A stretch of 64,000 nt of DNA from Winogradskyella luteola (GTDB taxonomy: Bacteria > Bacteroidota > Bacteroidia > Flavobacteriales > Flavobacteriaceae), in NCBI RefSeq assembly GCF_019203985.1, contig NZ_JAGSPD010000008.1:1-64000 (forward strand), read 5' to 3'. The first letter of the stretch is position 1; each line of letters opens with the position of its first letter. Below, one piece after another: positions 51,503 through 60,400 of this stretch. The notes beneath the pieces are model-generated. The model was not told where the DNA came from. It was given only the letters and a program-made list of their open reading frames with translations, and did no database searches. Made by a program: the position numbers and the translations under genes.

Positions 51503-51564
51503 GCCGTTCCTGCTAATGGGGACATCGATATTAAACAAGTAAAGTTCCTATTTCTATGGGAATG
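51503..51564. repeat. Degenerate palindromic repeat between sufE and sufT
   Basis: The left arm GCCGTTCCTGCTAATGGGGAC and the right arm GTTCCTATTTCTATGGGAAT are weak self-palindromes. Their layout recalls the stronger element at 46967-47043 in the same cluster. Probably a decayed copy; the match is imperfect. The left arm lies at 51503-51523. Confidence 0.4.
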
Positions 51565-51581
51565 AAAAAAATAATTTTTAT

Positions 51582-51908
51582 ATGAGCGATACAACAATAG
51601 ATACGAATGTGCTGGGAGATAAAATCGTGAGAGTTTTGAAAACTATATATGATCCCGAAATCCCAGTAGATATTTACGAATTAGGATTAATTTACGATGT
51701 TTTTGTAAATGAAGATTACGATGTAAAAATCCTTATGACATTAACAACACCAAACTGCCCGGTTGCAGAAACTTTACCTCTTGAGGTCGAAGAAAAAGTA
51801 AAATCTCTCAACGATGTTAAAGATGCCGAGGTAGAAATTACATTTGACCCGCCATGGTCACAAGATTTAATGAGTGAGGAAGCAAAGCTCGAATTAGGAA
51901 TGCTCTAA
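51582..51908 (+). CDS. sufT: SUF accessory protein of the DUF59/MIP18 family (SufT)
   Basis: A 108-aa protein, all DUF59: VLKTIYDPEIPVDIYELGLIY split as KTIYDPEIPVDIYELG and GLIYDVFV, then the cysteine motif TTPNCPVAETLP and FDPPWSQDLMS. Such proteins help mature Fe-S clusters on target enzymes. It is located after sufE, at the end of the SUF cluster proper, 14 bases before the HMG-CoA synthase gene. Confidence 0.93.
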   Translation: MSDTTIDTNVLGDKIVRVLKTIYDPEIPVDIYELGLIYDVFVNEDYDVKILMTLTTPNCPVAETLPLEVEEKVKSLNDVKDAEVEITFDPPWSQDLMSEEAKLELGML

Positions 51909-51922
51909 TAAGTTACACAAAC

Positions 51923-53362
51923 ATGTCGAAAATAGGAATTGACTCCATAGCATTTTATGTACCACAGCTTTATGTCTCAATGGATGATTTGGCAGAAAGA
52001 AGAGGTATTCCTGCCGAAAAGTTAAAACGTGGTTTAGGGCTTCAAAAAATGTCAGTGCCAAATGTTGGCGAAGATGTGGTAACCTTTGCTTCTAATGCTT
52101 TGCTAAATCTTATTGAGCAAAATAATCTCAACCCTAATGATATTGGCCGAGTATATTTAGGTACAGAAAGTGCAGTTGATGGCTCAAAACCATCAGCTAC
52201 CTATGCCGTTGAAATTGTAGAAAACAAATTAGCTTCAAAGTATGGTGGCCGTAGTTTTAAACACTGCGATATTTTAGACATGACCTTTGCATGTGTTGGT
52301 GCTGTTGATGCCATGCACAATAGTTTGGATTGGGTAAAGCAAAACCCTCAACGAAAAGCTGTTATTATAGCTTCTGATGTTTCTAAATACGATTTAAACT
52401 CTACTGGGGAATATACACAGGGTGCTGGTGCTGTAGCAATTTTAGTTGCACATAATCCAGCAATTTTAGCAATAAATGATACTTGGGGTATTGCATCAAA
52501 AAGCGAAGGTGATTTTTTTAAGCCACGACGAACATACAAAAAAACCGAGCTTTTAAAAACGGTATTTAAGGACTTGAACTTAGACACATCGGATAAGAAA
52601 ATTGAAGACTTTTTAAATGCATCTTCATCCGAATTTTGGTCAGACAATAATGATTTGGTTGAGGTTTTTAAAGAAGAACCCGTATTTGATGGACAGTTTT
52701 CTAACACATGTTATAGTGATAGAATTACGGAAGCTATTGCACATTTTAATGCACAAAAGAAAACAGACTTTACCACACAATGGCAACAGTTTATTTTCCA
52801 TTTGCCATATGCCTACCATGGGAGACGCATTATATTTAATAATTGGCTTAACTGGATAAATAACACTGAAACGTACACAGTTTTAGAGAATGAAGTAGGA
52901 AGACTAGAAACTTCAGATAAAAAAGAGTGGCAAAAACGCGCGTATAAATCACAGGTTTACAATGAATTTATAAATTCAAAAATTGTATCGGGTGAGTTGG
53001 CATCTTCAGAAATTGGTAACATGTATACAGCTTCAATTTTTATGTCATTTTTAAGCTATTTGTCATATAGTTTAAATACTTCAAAAGCAATTACTGGAGA
53101 CACAGTTGGTTTTATAAGCTATGGAAGTGGTTCAAAATCAAAAGTTTTTGAAGGTACAATGCAACTCAACTGGGCTTCAAAATTAAAAGATGTTCAGCTG
53201 TTTGAGTATTTGGAAAACAGAACCGCTATTGATGTATCCACCTACGAAAAAATTCACCGTTCTCAATTAGAAACAGCGGTATATGATGGTAGTAAAATTG
53301 CTTTGGACTATATTGAAAAAGAAGACACCAATTATGGCTTGCGTCGTTATAAAGTGAATTGA
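51923..53362 (+). CDS. mvaS: Hydroxymethylglutaryl-CoA synthase (mevalonate pathway)
   Basis: It condenses acetyl-CoA and acetoacetyl-CoA to HMG-CoA, the first committed step to isoprenoids by the mevalonate route that Flavobacteriia use. 479 aa with a thiolase-like fold: GIDSIAFYVPQLYVSMDDLA near the start, the nucleophile Cys 124 in DMTFACVGAVDAMH, VIIASDVSKYD, and the catalytic His region FIFHLPYAYHGR. At the C-terminus, GFISYGSGSKSKVFEG matches the family. It lies 14 bases after sufT, so it is read through from the suf region. Confidence 0.93.
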   Translation: MSKIGIDSIAFYVPQLYVSMDDLAERRGIPAEKLKRGLGLQKMSVPNVGEDVVTFASNALLNLIEQNNLNPNDIGRVYLGTESAVDGSKPSATYAVEIVENKLASKYGGRSFKHCDILDMTFACVGAVDAMHNSLDWVKQNPQRKAVIIASDVSKYDLNSTGEYTQGAGAVAILVAHNPAILAINDTWGIASKSEGDFFKPRRTYKKTELLKTVFKDLNLDTSDKKIEDFLNASSSEFWSDNNDLVEVFKEEPVFDGQFSNTCYSDRITEAIAHFNAQKKTDFTTQWQQFIFHLPYAYHGRRIIFNNWLNWINNTETYTVLENEVGRLETSDKKEWQKRAYKSQVYNEFINSKIVSGELASSEIGNMYTASIFMSFLSYLSYSLNTSKAITGDTVGFISYGSGSKSKVFEGTMQLNWASKLKDVQLFEYLENRTAIDVSTYEKIHRSQLETAVYDGSKIALDYIEKEDTNYGLRRYKVN

Positions 53363-53366
53363 TATT

Positions 53367-53879
53367 ATGGAGGGTGAAATTGTAAATAGAGTTGCAAATA
53401 GTAAGCTTAAGGTTATAGATCTCGAAGATTATTATCCAGAGGGAAAACGTATCCTTTTTGATATTAAGGATTGGCTGCTAGAAGGTTTAGTGCTACGAGA
53501 AAAAGATTTTAGAGCTTCGGTGACTGAGCACGATTGGTCGCAGTACCAAGATTGTTATGTGGCTTTGTACTGTTCAACTGATGCTATTGTACCAGATTGG
53601 GCGTATATGCTTATTTCTTTACAACTTCAAGATTATTCTAAATTAACCGTTATTGGTTCATTAGAACATTTAGAATCTATTATTTACACTTCGATTATTT
53701 CCGATTTAGATATATCTGATTATAAGGATATACCAGTGATTATTAAAGGGTGTTCTCACAAACCTGTACCTGCAAATGCTTTGGTCTTATTGTCTCAGCG
53801 ATTAAAACCTGTAGCAAAATCCATCATGTTTGGTGAGGCGTGTTCTTCAGTGCCTCTTTTCAAAAAGAAAAAAATGTGA
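53367..53879 (+). CDS. DUF2480 family protein
   Basis: A 170-aa protein with the DUF2480 pattern: EIVNRVANSKLKVIDLEDYYP, here written in part as KVIDLEDYYPEGKRILFDIK, then WLLEGLVLREKDFR, CSTDAIVPDWAYML and KGCSHKPVPANALV. Function unknown; it lacks a signal and is probably cytoplasmic. It starts 4 bases after the mvaS stop, so it is coupled. In other flavobacteria this gene is likewise found near the SUF genes, as I recall. Confidence 0.88.
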   Translation: MEGEIVNRVANSKLKVIDLEDYYPEGKRILFDIKDWLLEGLVLREKDFRASVTEHDWSQYQDCYVALYCSTDAIVPDWAYMLISLQLQDYSKLTVIGSLEHLESIIYTSIISDLDISDYKDIPVIIKGCSHKPVPANALVLLSQRLKPVAKSIMFGEACSSVPLFKKKKM

Positions 53880-53953
53880 CTTTTTCTAAATTTTATGTCA
53901 TAGTAATAGTTTCGTAACTGTACGGAATTATTTACCAGAAATCAATAAAGATT

Positions 53954-53961
53954 TATATTTG
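53954..53961 (+). promoter_or_regulatory. -7 promoter element (TATATTTG) of the DUF3078 gene
   Basis: Exact TAnnTTTG match, 41 bases before the ATG at 54003. Confidence 0.65.
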
Positions 53962-54002
53962 CAAATTAATAACAACTAGGATTTACTAAATTTTAATTCA
54001 CT

Positions 54003-54911
54003 ATGAACAAAAAAATATTTTTATCAGTACTCTTAATGTTTGCCATTACATTAGGTTTTTCACAAACAAAAGAAGAATTACAAGCTCAAAAAGCTGAAAA
54101 ACAAGCAGAAGCTGATAAGTTTAAAGCAGAGGCAGATGCCATACAAGCTCAGATAGATGCATTGCCAGGATGGCGCGTTGGAGCTTTTGGAACTATCGGT
54201 GGGAGTTTGTCTAACTTTAGTAAATGGTATGCGCAAGGAGCACCAAATAACCAATCTGGTGCCATTGGATTTACAGTTAATGCTTTTGCCAATAAAATTG
54301 AAGACAAGTATTTTTGGAGAAATAGTTTAAATACAAACCTAAACTGGACAAAATTAGATAATAAGGATAACCCAAATGACAGTGATGATTTTGAGCCAAC
54401 AACAGATGTGTTTAATATATCATCTTTATATGGAAGACGATTAAACGAAAAATGGGCTGTTTCTGGTTTGGCCGAATATAGAACTACAATATTGAACAAC
54501 TTTAATGACCCCGGTTATTTAGATGTCGGTGTTGGTTTTACATGGACACCAATTACAGATTTAGTTGTGGTAATACATCCTGCAAACTATAACTTTGTAT
54601 TCTCTAGTGGTGATACCGTTTTCGATTCGTCTTTTGGTGCTAAGGTTGTTGCTGATTATACAAGGCAAATAGGTAAGGTTAATTTTAAGACCAACTTTTC
54701 TACTTTCCAAAGTTATGAAGATAGTGACCTCTCTAGCTGGACATGGATTAACTCTTTTGCCTATACATTTTGGAAAGGTATTGGTGTAGGTTTTGATTTT
54801 GGATTACGTAGCAACAAACAAGAAGCAGCTAACTTTCAAGGTGTAGCTTTAGAAGATGCAGATAACGATATTCAAAGTTACTATACTGTAGGTTTAAGCT
54901 ATAGTTTCTAA
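54003..54911 (+). CDS. DUF3078 outer-membrane beta-barrel protein
   Basis: After the signal peptide (FLSVLLMFAITLGFSQ) comes a short coiled coil of Ala/Lys/Glu heptads (EELQAQKAEKQAEADKFKAE, about 20-55). The rest is a beta-barrel of DUF3078 type: GWRVGAFGTIGGSLSNFSKW, ending YTVGLSYSF with a terminal aromatic residue. The coiled coil may extend into the periplasm as an anchor. It has its own promoter. Function unknown; the barrel fits a small porin-like or structural outer-membrane protein. Confidence 0.88.
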   Translation: MNKKIFLSVLLMFAITLGFSQTKEELQAQKAEKQAEADKFKAEADAIQAQIDALPGWRVGAFGTIGGSLSNFSKWYAQGAPNNQSGAIGFTVNAFANKIEDKYFWRNSLNTNLNWTKLDNKDNPNDSDDFEPTTDVFNISSLYGRRLNEKWAVSGLAEYRTTILNNFNDPGYLDVGVGFTWTPITDLVVVIHPANYNFVFSSGDTVFDSSFGAKVVADYTRQIGKVNFKTNFSTFQSYEDSDLSSWTWINSFAYTFWKGIGVGFDFGLRSNKQEAANFQGVALEDADNDIQSYYTVGLSYSF

Positions 54912-54929
54912 ATAACAATAACGGCTATC

Positions 54930-55026
54930 AAAAAAAAGCTGGCCAAAATGTCTTTATTTCTGTCATTTCTATTACACTCAATGTGACAGCTTTAATTTTT
55001 ATTGACTTTTTAGTCAGCTTTTTTTT
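54930..55026. terminator. Candidate terminator region between convergent genes
   Basis: AAAAAAAAGCTG (54930-54941) is perfectly complemented by CAGCTTTTTTTT (55015-55026), around a 73-base interval; a small GACT/AGTC stem lies just inside the right arm. The T-run reaches into the last codons of hflX. The large loop makes the structure uncertain. Confidence 0.4.
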
Positions 55027-56236
55027 ATGCTATATCGTCTACATCTGGATAAAGGAAATGATTGTATGGAAATCTGGTTATATGAATTTCCCGTACTTCT
55101 TTGTAAACCCGCTTTCTAAATTCCTCAAGGTTTTCTTTTTCTAATGCCGAGATAAACAACACGTTGTCGCCCAACTTTGCCATCCATGTTTTTTTCCATT
55201 CTTCTATGGAGTAATTGGCTTTAGTACGTTCAATAACCAAATCATCTTCATCAAAAGGTTCAGCCTCATAAGCATCAATCTTATTAAACACCATAATGGT
55301 TGGTTTGTCTTTACTATCAATCTCATCTAATATTTGATTGACAGAATCTATATGCTCTTCAAAATTAGAATGCGAAATATCTACCACATGAAGCAATAAA
55401 TCGGCTTCTCTTACTTCATCTAGCGTACTTTTAAAAGATTCTACCAATTGTGTCGGTAGCTTTCTAATAAAACCTACGGTGTCACTAACTAAAAAAGGGA
55501 GATTACTAATAACCACTTTTCTCACTGTAGTATCTAAAGTGGCAAAGAGCTTGTTTTCAGCAAAGACTTCACTTTTACTAATAACATTCATTAATGTAGA
55601 TTTCCCTACGTTTGTGTAACCGACCAATGCAACACGTACCATTTTACCACGGTTACCACGCTGCACAGCCATTTGTTTATCAATGGTTTTTATTTTTTTC
55701 TTTAATAAGGAAATTTTATCACGGACAATACGTCTATCGGTTTCTATTTCAGTCTCACCAGGACCACGCATACCAATACCACCCTTTTGTCGTTCAAGGT
55801 GAGTCCACATACCTTTCAGTCTTGGCAGTAAGTATTCGCATTGTGCTAATTCTACTTGTGTTCTTGCATAGCTGGTTTGGGCACGTTGGGCAAAAATATC
55901 GAGAATAAGGTTGGTTCTGTCTAAGATTTTACAATTAAGAATTTTACTAATATTGCGTTCTTGTGCAGGAGATAATTCGTCGTCAAAAATTACGGTACCA
56001 ATATCATTTTCCTTAACAAAATGCATTACTTCATCCATTTTTCCTGTTCCTATAAAAGTCTTAGGATTTGGCATGGTCATTTTTTGGGTATAGCGTTTTA
56101 CAACTTCCCCACCTGCAGTATAGGTTAAAAATTCTAATTCGTCGAGGTACTCCTTAGACTGTTCTTCATCTTGATCTTGAGTTATAATACCAATAAGAAC
56201 AACCTTTTCTAAATTAACATCTTTTTTTTCTATCAT
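55025..56236 (-). CDS. hflX: Ribosome-associated GTPase HflX
   Basis: It binds the 50S subunit and splits stalled or stressed ribosomes. The N-terminal HflX domain (TYTAGGEVVKRYTQK, then IGTGKMDEV) is followed by a coiled segment and the G domain. G1 is GYTNVGKSTL, G3 is DTVGFI, G4 is NKID, and GMRGPGETEIETDRR marks the family hinge. I start at ATG 56236 (MIEKKDVNLEKVVLIG); the longer frame from TTG 56254 lies in the promoter. 403 aa. It is divergent from the EEP gene at 56278. Confidence 0.95.
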   Translation of the reverse strand: MIEKKDVNLEKVVLIGIITQDQDEEQSKEYLDELEFLTYTAGGEVVKRYTQKMTMPNPKTFIGTGKMDEVMHFVKENDIGTVIFDDELSPAQERNISKILNCKILDRTNLILDIFAQRAQTSYARTQVELAQCEYLLPRLKGMWTHLERQKGGIGMRGPGETEIETDRRIVRDKISLLKKKIKTIDKQMAVQRGNRGKMVRVALVGYTNVGKSTLMNVISKSEVFAENKLFATLDTTVRKVVISNLPFLVSDTVGFIRKLPTQLVESFKSTLDEVREADLLLHVVDISHSNFEEHIDSVNQILDEIDSKDKPTIMVFNKIDAYEAEPFDEDDLVIERTKANYSIEEWKKTWMAKLGDNVLFISALEKENLEEFRKRVYKEVREIHITRFPYNHFLYPDVDDIA

Positions 56237-56251
56237 AAATAAACTAAAGTG

Positions 56252-56259
56252 CAAAGTTA
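56252..56259 (-). promoter_or_regulatory. -7 promoter element (TAACTTTG) of hflX
   Basis: Exact TAnnTTTG match on the minus strand, 15 bases before ATG 56236; it overlaps the rejected TTG start. Confidence 0.6.
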
Positions 56260-56277
56260 ATAAATGTACTACTCTTA

Positions 56278-57258
56278 ATGCGCTTTAAAAAACCTATATT
56301 TAATCCCATGAATAATTCTTTAGATACTTATACCATTGCGTTTTATAATATTGAAAATTTGTTCGATGTAGAGAATGACCCTTTAACAAATGATGATGAT
56401 TTTTTGCCAATTTCAGTGAAGCGTTGGACACCTAAGCGCTATGAAAATAAATTAAGGAAATTAGGTACAGTAATTTCTGAAATTGGGGATGAAGATGCTA
56501 AAGAAGCACCAATAATTATTGGTTTGGCTGAGGTAGAAAACAAAAAAGTGTTATCAGATTTAATAAGGAGTAAAAATCTTATTGAGGAAAGCTATAGTTA
56601 TGTACATTACGATTCTTCAGACGAACGAGGAATTGATGTAGCACTTCTTTACAAAAGTGATGTCTTTAAAGTTGAAAATTCTGAAACATTTTCAGTATAT
56701 CTACAATCAGAATCTGGTGAACGCGATTATACAAGAGATATTCTGTTGGTACAAGGGAAATTAAAAGACGAAGCCCTAAACATCATCGTTAATCATTGGT
56801 CTTCAAGGCGTGAAGGTGAGAAAGAAACTGAATACAAACGTATTGCAGCAGCCAATGTTGTAAATTCCATTATTAAAATGCTAAAAAAGGAGGATGCCAA
56901 TGCAAAGGTAATTGTAATGGGAGACTTCAACGATAACCCAAACAATAAGAGTTTATCTTTAATGGAAAAGGAGAGTGATTTGTACAATCCATTTAAAACC
57001 GTTTGGTCGAGAGATAAAGGTAGCTTAAACCATGATTTTCAATGGAACTTGTTCGATCAAATCCTGTTTTCAACCAATTTTTTCGATTCTTCAAATTCTA
57101 CTTTTGTATTTGAAAGTGCAGATGTTTTCGATAATAAATTTTTAACTCAATATCATGGTAAGTATAGAGGACAACCTTTTAGAACTTACGTAGGAAAAAA
57201 ATATAAGGGAGGATATAGCGATCATTTTCCTGTTTATATACAATTAAAATCTCCATAA
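56278..57258 (+). CDS. Endonuclease/exonuclease/phosphatase-fold hydrolase, cytoplasmic
   Basis: A 326-aa paralogue of the secreted enzyme at 4381, with the same catalytic series: NIENLFDVEND, LAEVENKK, GIDVALLY, NHWSSRREGE, GDFNDNPNNKS and SDHFPVYIQL. No signal peptide is visible, so it probably acts in the cytoplasm; start ATG 56278, with a second ATG at 56308 (MNNSLDTYTIAF) also possible. Metal-dependent cleavage of phosphodiesters is expected, substrate unknown. It is divergent from hflX. Confidence 0.86.
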   Translation: MRFKKPIFNPMNNSLDTYTIAFYNIENLFDVENDPLTNDDDFLPISVKRWTPKRYENKLRKLGTVISEIGDEDAKEAPIIIGLAEVENKKVLSDLIRSKNLIEESYSYVHYDSSDERGIDVALLYKSDVFKVENSETFSVYLQSESGERDYTRDILLVQGKLKDEALNIIVNHWSSRREGEKETEYKRIAAANVVNSIIKMLKKEDANAKVIVMGDFNDNPNNKSLSLMEKESDLYNPFKTVWSRDKGSLNHDFQWNLFDQILFSTNFFDSSNSTFVFESADVFDNKFLTQYHGKYRGQPFRTYVGKKYKGGYSDHFPVYIQLKSP

Positions 57259-57469
57259 GCTTTTTATCGATTAATACGGTAGTTAATCTATTATAGTATT
57301 GTTAACATCTTGTTAATAGGCATTTTTTATATATTCGAGTGGGCATAAAAAAAAACGACTAACTAACGTAATTAATGCTCTATTTTAAGTCTCATTTTAT
57401 AATAAAAAACAAAGCCTTTATAATCAGCGTGTTATAAAGGTTATGATAATTTCTAATAAAACAATAATA

Positions 57470-60400
57470 ATGAAAAACATTACTTTACTACTTTTAGGGC
57501 TCTTTTTAACGCTCTTCCAAATCAACGCACAAGTTGAAATTGGAACTGGTAATTTGGAGACTGAAAACGGACCTTTTGAGGCATATTTCGGTTTTTCCTA
57601 TGTACAAACTATTTATTTAGCTTCTGAGATTAATGCTACAGGTGATATCACAGACATCCAATGGTATTACAGCGGTACTTCTGCACTCCCAAACAGTCAA
57701 GATTTGATTATTTACATGGCAGAAGTAGCCAGGACGGAATTTGCTGATACTAATGATTGGGAGCCTATCGCCTCTTTTACACAGGTCTACGCAGGCGGCA
57801 TTACAGTTACTGCAGGTGCAGAGGGTTGGGTAACTATTACATTAGACACACCTTTTACATATGCTGGGACAGGCAATCTTATTGTGGCTGTGGAAGAAAA
57901 TTCTACTGATTATGATGCGTTTGATGATGATTTTTACAACACTCAAGTCACTACAAATAGGAGTATAACTTATTTTAGTGATACAGTAAACCCAGATCCT
58001 ACAGCACCGCCAACCGCTAGTAACATTGACGATACAATAGCTAATATTATTTTAGGGGGAATTACTCAGGCTTGTCCTACACCTTCTAATTTAACTGCTA
58101 CAGGTGTGACTTCAGATGAGGCCGTATTATCTTGGACAGAAAATGGGTCAGCTACAACTTGGAATATTGAGATAGTGCCTGAGGGTTCAACGCAAACTGA
58201 GACTCCTACAGATGTAGGTGTTTCTAATTCTTTTACAGCTACAGCATTAACACCGGCTACTAATTATACTTACTACGTGCAAGCAGATTGTGGTAGTGAA
58301 GTTAGTTCATGGGCAGGGCCTTTTGCTTTTGCAACAGAATGTGTAACATTTACTGCACCATATATAGAAGACTTTGAAAACGGAGGAACTATTCCTTTAT
58401 GTTGGACTATGGATGGTGGTGAAGATTGGTTTTTTGACAATGATCCAGCAGGTGAGCATATTGGTAACGATGGCGTAATTACTGGTACTACCGCTTCAAA
58501 TGGTTATTTTGCATGGTGTGATTCTTCTGGGAATGAAGGTGTTAGGACATTGACGAGTCCTCTTGTAGATGTATCTGCACTTGCAGTACCAGCACTTTCG
58601 TTTTATTTAATTAGTGATAATGAAGGTAATGCCAACAGTAATTTAGATGTAGAAGTTTGGGATGGTGCAGCTTGGAATAGTATGGCAACTTACAATACCA
58701 ATACCGATGGATGGGTTCAGAACTTTATAGATTTAAGTACGTTGACAATTACAGGTGACGTACAAGCACGTTTTATATTCTCTGAAATAGTCACTGGTGA
58801 TTTTTATGATGATATCGCTATTGACGATGTTAGAATCGACGAAGCTCCTACATGCTTTGATCCTACAGCTTTAACTGCAACTGCAATTACTGCTACTACA
58901 GCGCAATTGAGTTGGTCACAGGATGGTACAGTATCAATGTGGAATGTTGAAATCGTAACATCGGGTACAGCACCAACGGGTGTGCCAACAGCTACGGGAG
59001 TGCCTAACCCTTATACAGCAATGGCATTGACTGCTATAACTGAATATGATTATTATGTGCAAGCAGATTGTGGCGGAGGTGATGTAAGTGGATGGGCAGG
59101 GCCTTTTACTTTTACGACAGAATGTGTAACATTTATTGCGCCATATACAGAAGGTTTTGAGAATGCAGGGACTATTCCTGATTGTTGGACTATGGATGGT
59201 GGTGAAGATTGGTTTTTTGACAATGACCCAGCAGGTGAACATATTGGTAATGATGGTGTAATTACAGGATCTACCGCTACAAATGGTTATTTTGCATGGT
59301 GTGATTCTTCTGGCAATGAAGGTGTTAGAACCTTAACAAGCCCGGTTATAGATGTATCTGCACTTGCAGTGCCAGCACTTTCATTTTACCTAATTAGCGA
59401 TAACGAAGGTAATGCCAACAGTAATTTAGATGTAGAAGTTTGGGATGGTGCAGCATGGAACAGTATGGAAACATTTAATACTAACACTAATGGTTGGGAA
59501 TTAAAAATAATAGGGCTTAGTTCTTTAACTTTCACAGGAGATGCTCAAGTCAGATTCATCTTTTCTGAAATAGTCACTGGGGATTTTTATGATGATATCG
59601 CTATTGATGACGTTACAATTGATGAAGCTCCAGCATGTATTGTACCAGGAGGTGTAACATTTACTAATAATAATGGAGAATCAATTGATATTTCTTGGAC
59701 ATCAAATAATGGTGAAACTTCTTGGGAGTATGTAGTGTCGCCAGATGGTACAGGCGAACCAACAGCACCAGGGACTACAGTAGGTACAAATTCTATATCG
59801 GAACCTGGACTAGATTTCTCTACAACTTACGAGTTTTGGGTGCGTGCAGATTGTGGTGCCGATGGTTTTAGTGATTGGGCTGGTCCATTTACATTCACAA
59901 CCCCAGTGCAAACCAATTTCATATTAGATTGTGTTAACGATGGGCCATTAACTATAGATTATTGCTATGGTAATGATATCGATGATAACCCATCTTTAGA
60001 AACGTTTACTTTCACTAGTTCTGATGGTACTCCTTTAAACCTTACTTTCAATTCAGGTGAGGTTGAAGATTGTTGTGATGAACTTGTTGTTTTGGATACT
60101 GATGGTACAGAACTGTTAAATGATAGTGTCGGTGATGTTGGCGGGTTAACTTTTCAATCCTCAGGTGATACAATTTCATTCTATATAAATTCTGACGGCT
60201 CAGTTAGTTGTGAGAGTGGTGCTTTTCCAGATGGGATCAACTATACTGTAAGTTGTGCTACCTGTATTAATCCACAAGCCAACTATTCAGTTGTTGATGA
60301 TTGTGCAAATGGCGACCAATTTTTAATAGATGTAGACATTACTTCTTTAGGCGATGCTACCTCTCTTACTATATCTAATAATATTGATGCCAATACAGTG

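Noticed and set aside
56237-56254. TTG start for hflX at 56254
   Set aside because: The codon is part of the TAACTTTG promoter element; ATG 56236 fits better.
58934-59242. 102-codon Cys/His/Thr-rich open frame, minus strand
   Set aside because: Antisense shadow of the FN3/MAM region in the giant T9SS gene; the Cys richness mirrors Ala/Thr codons of the other strand.
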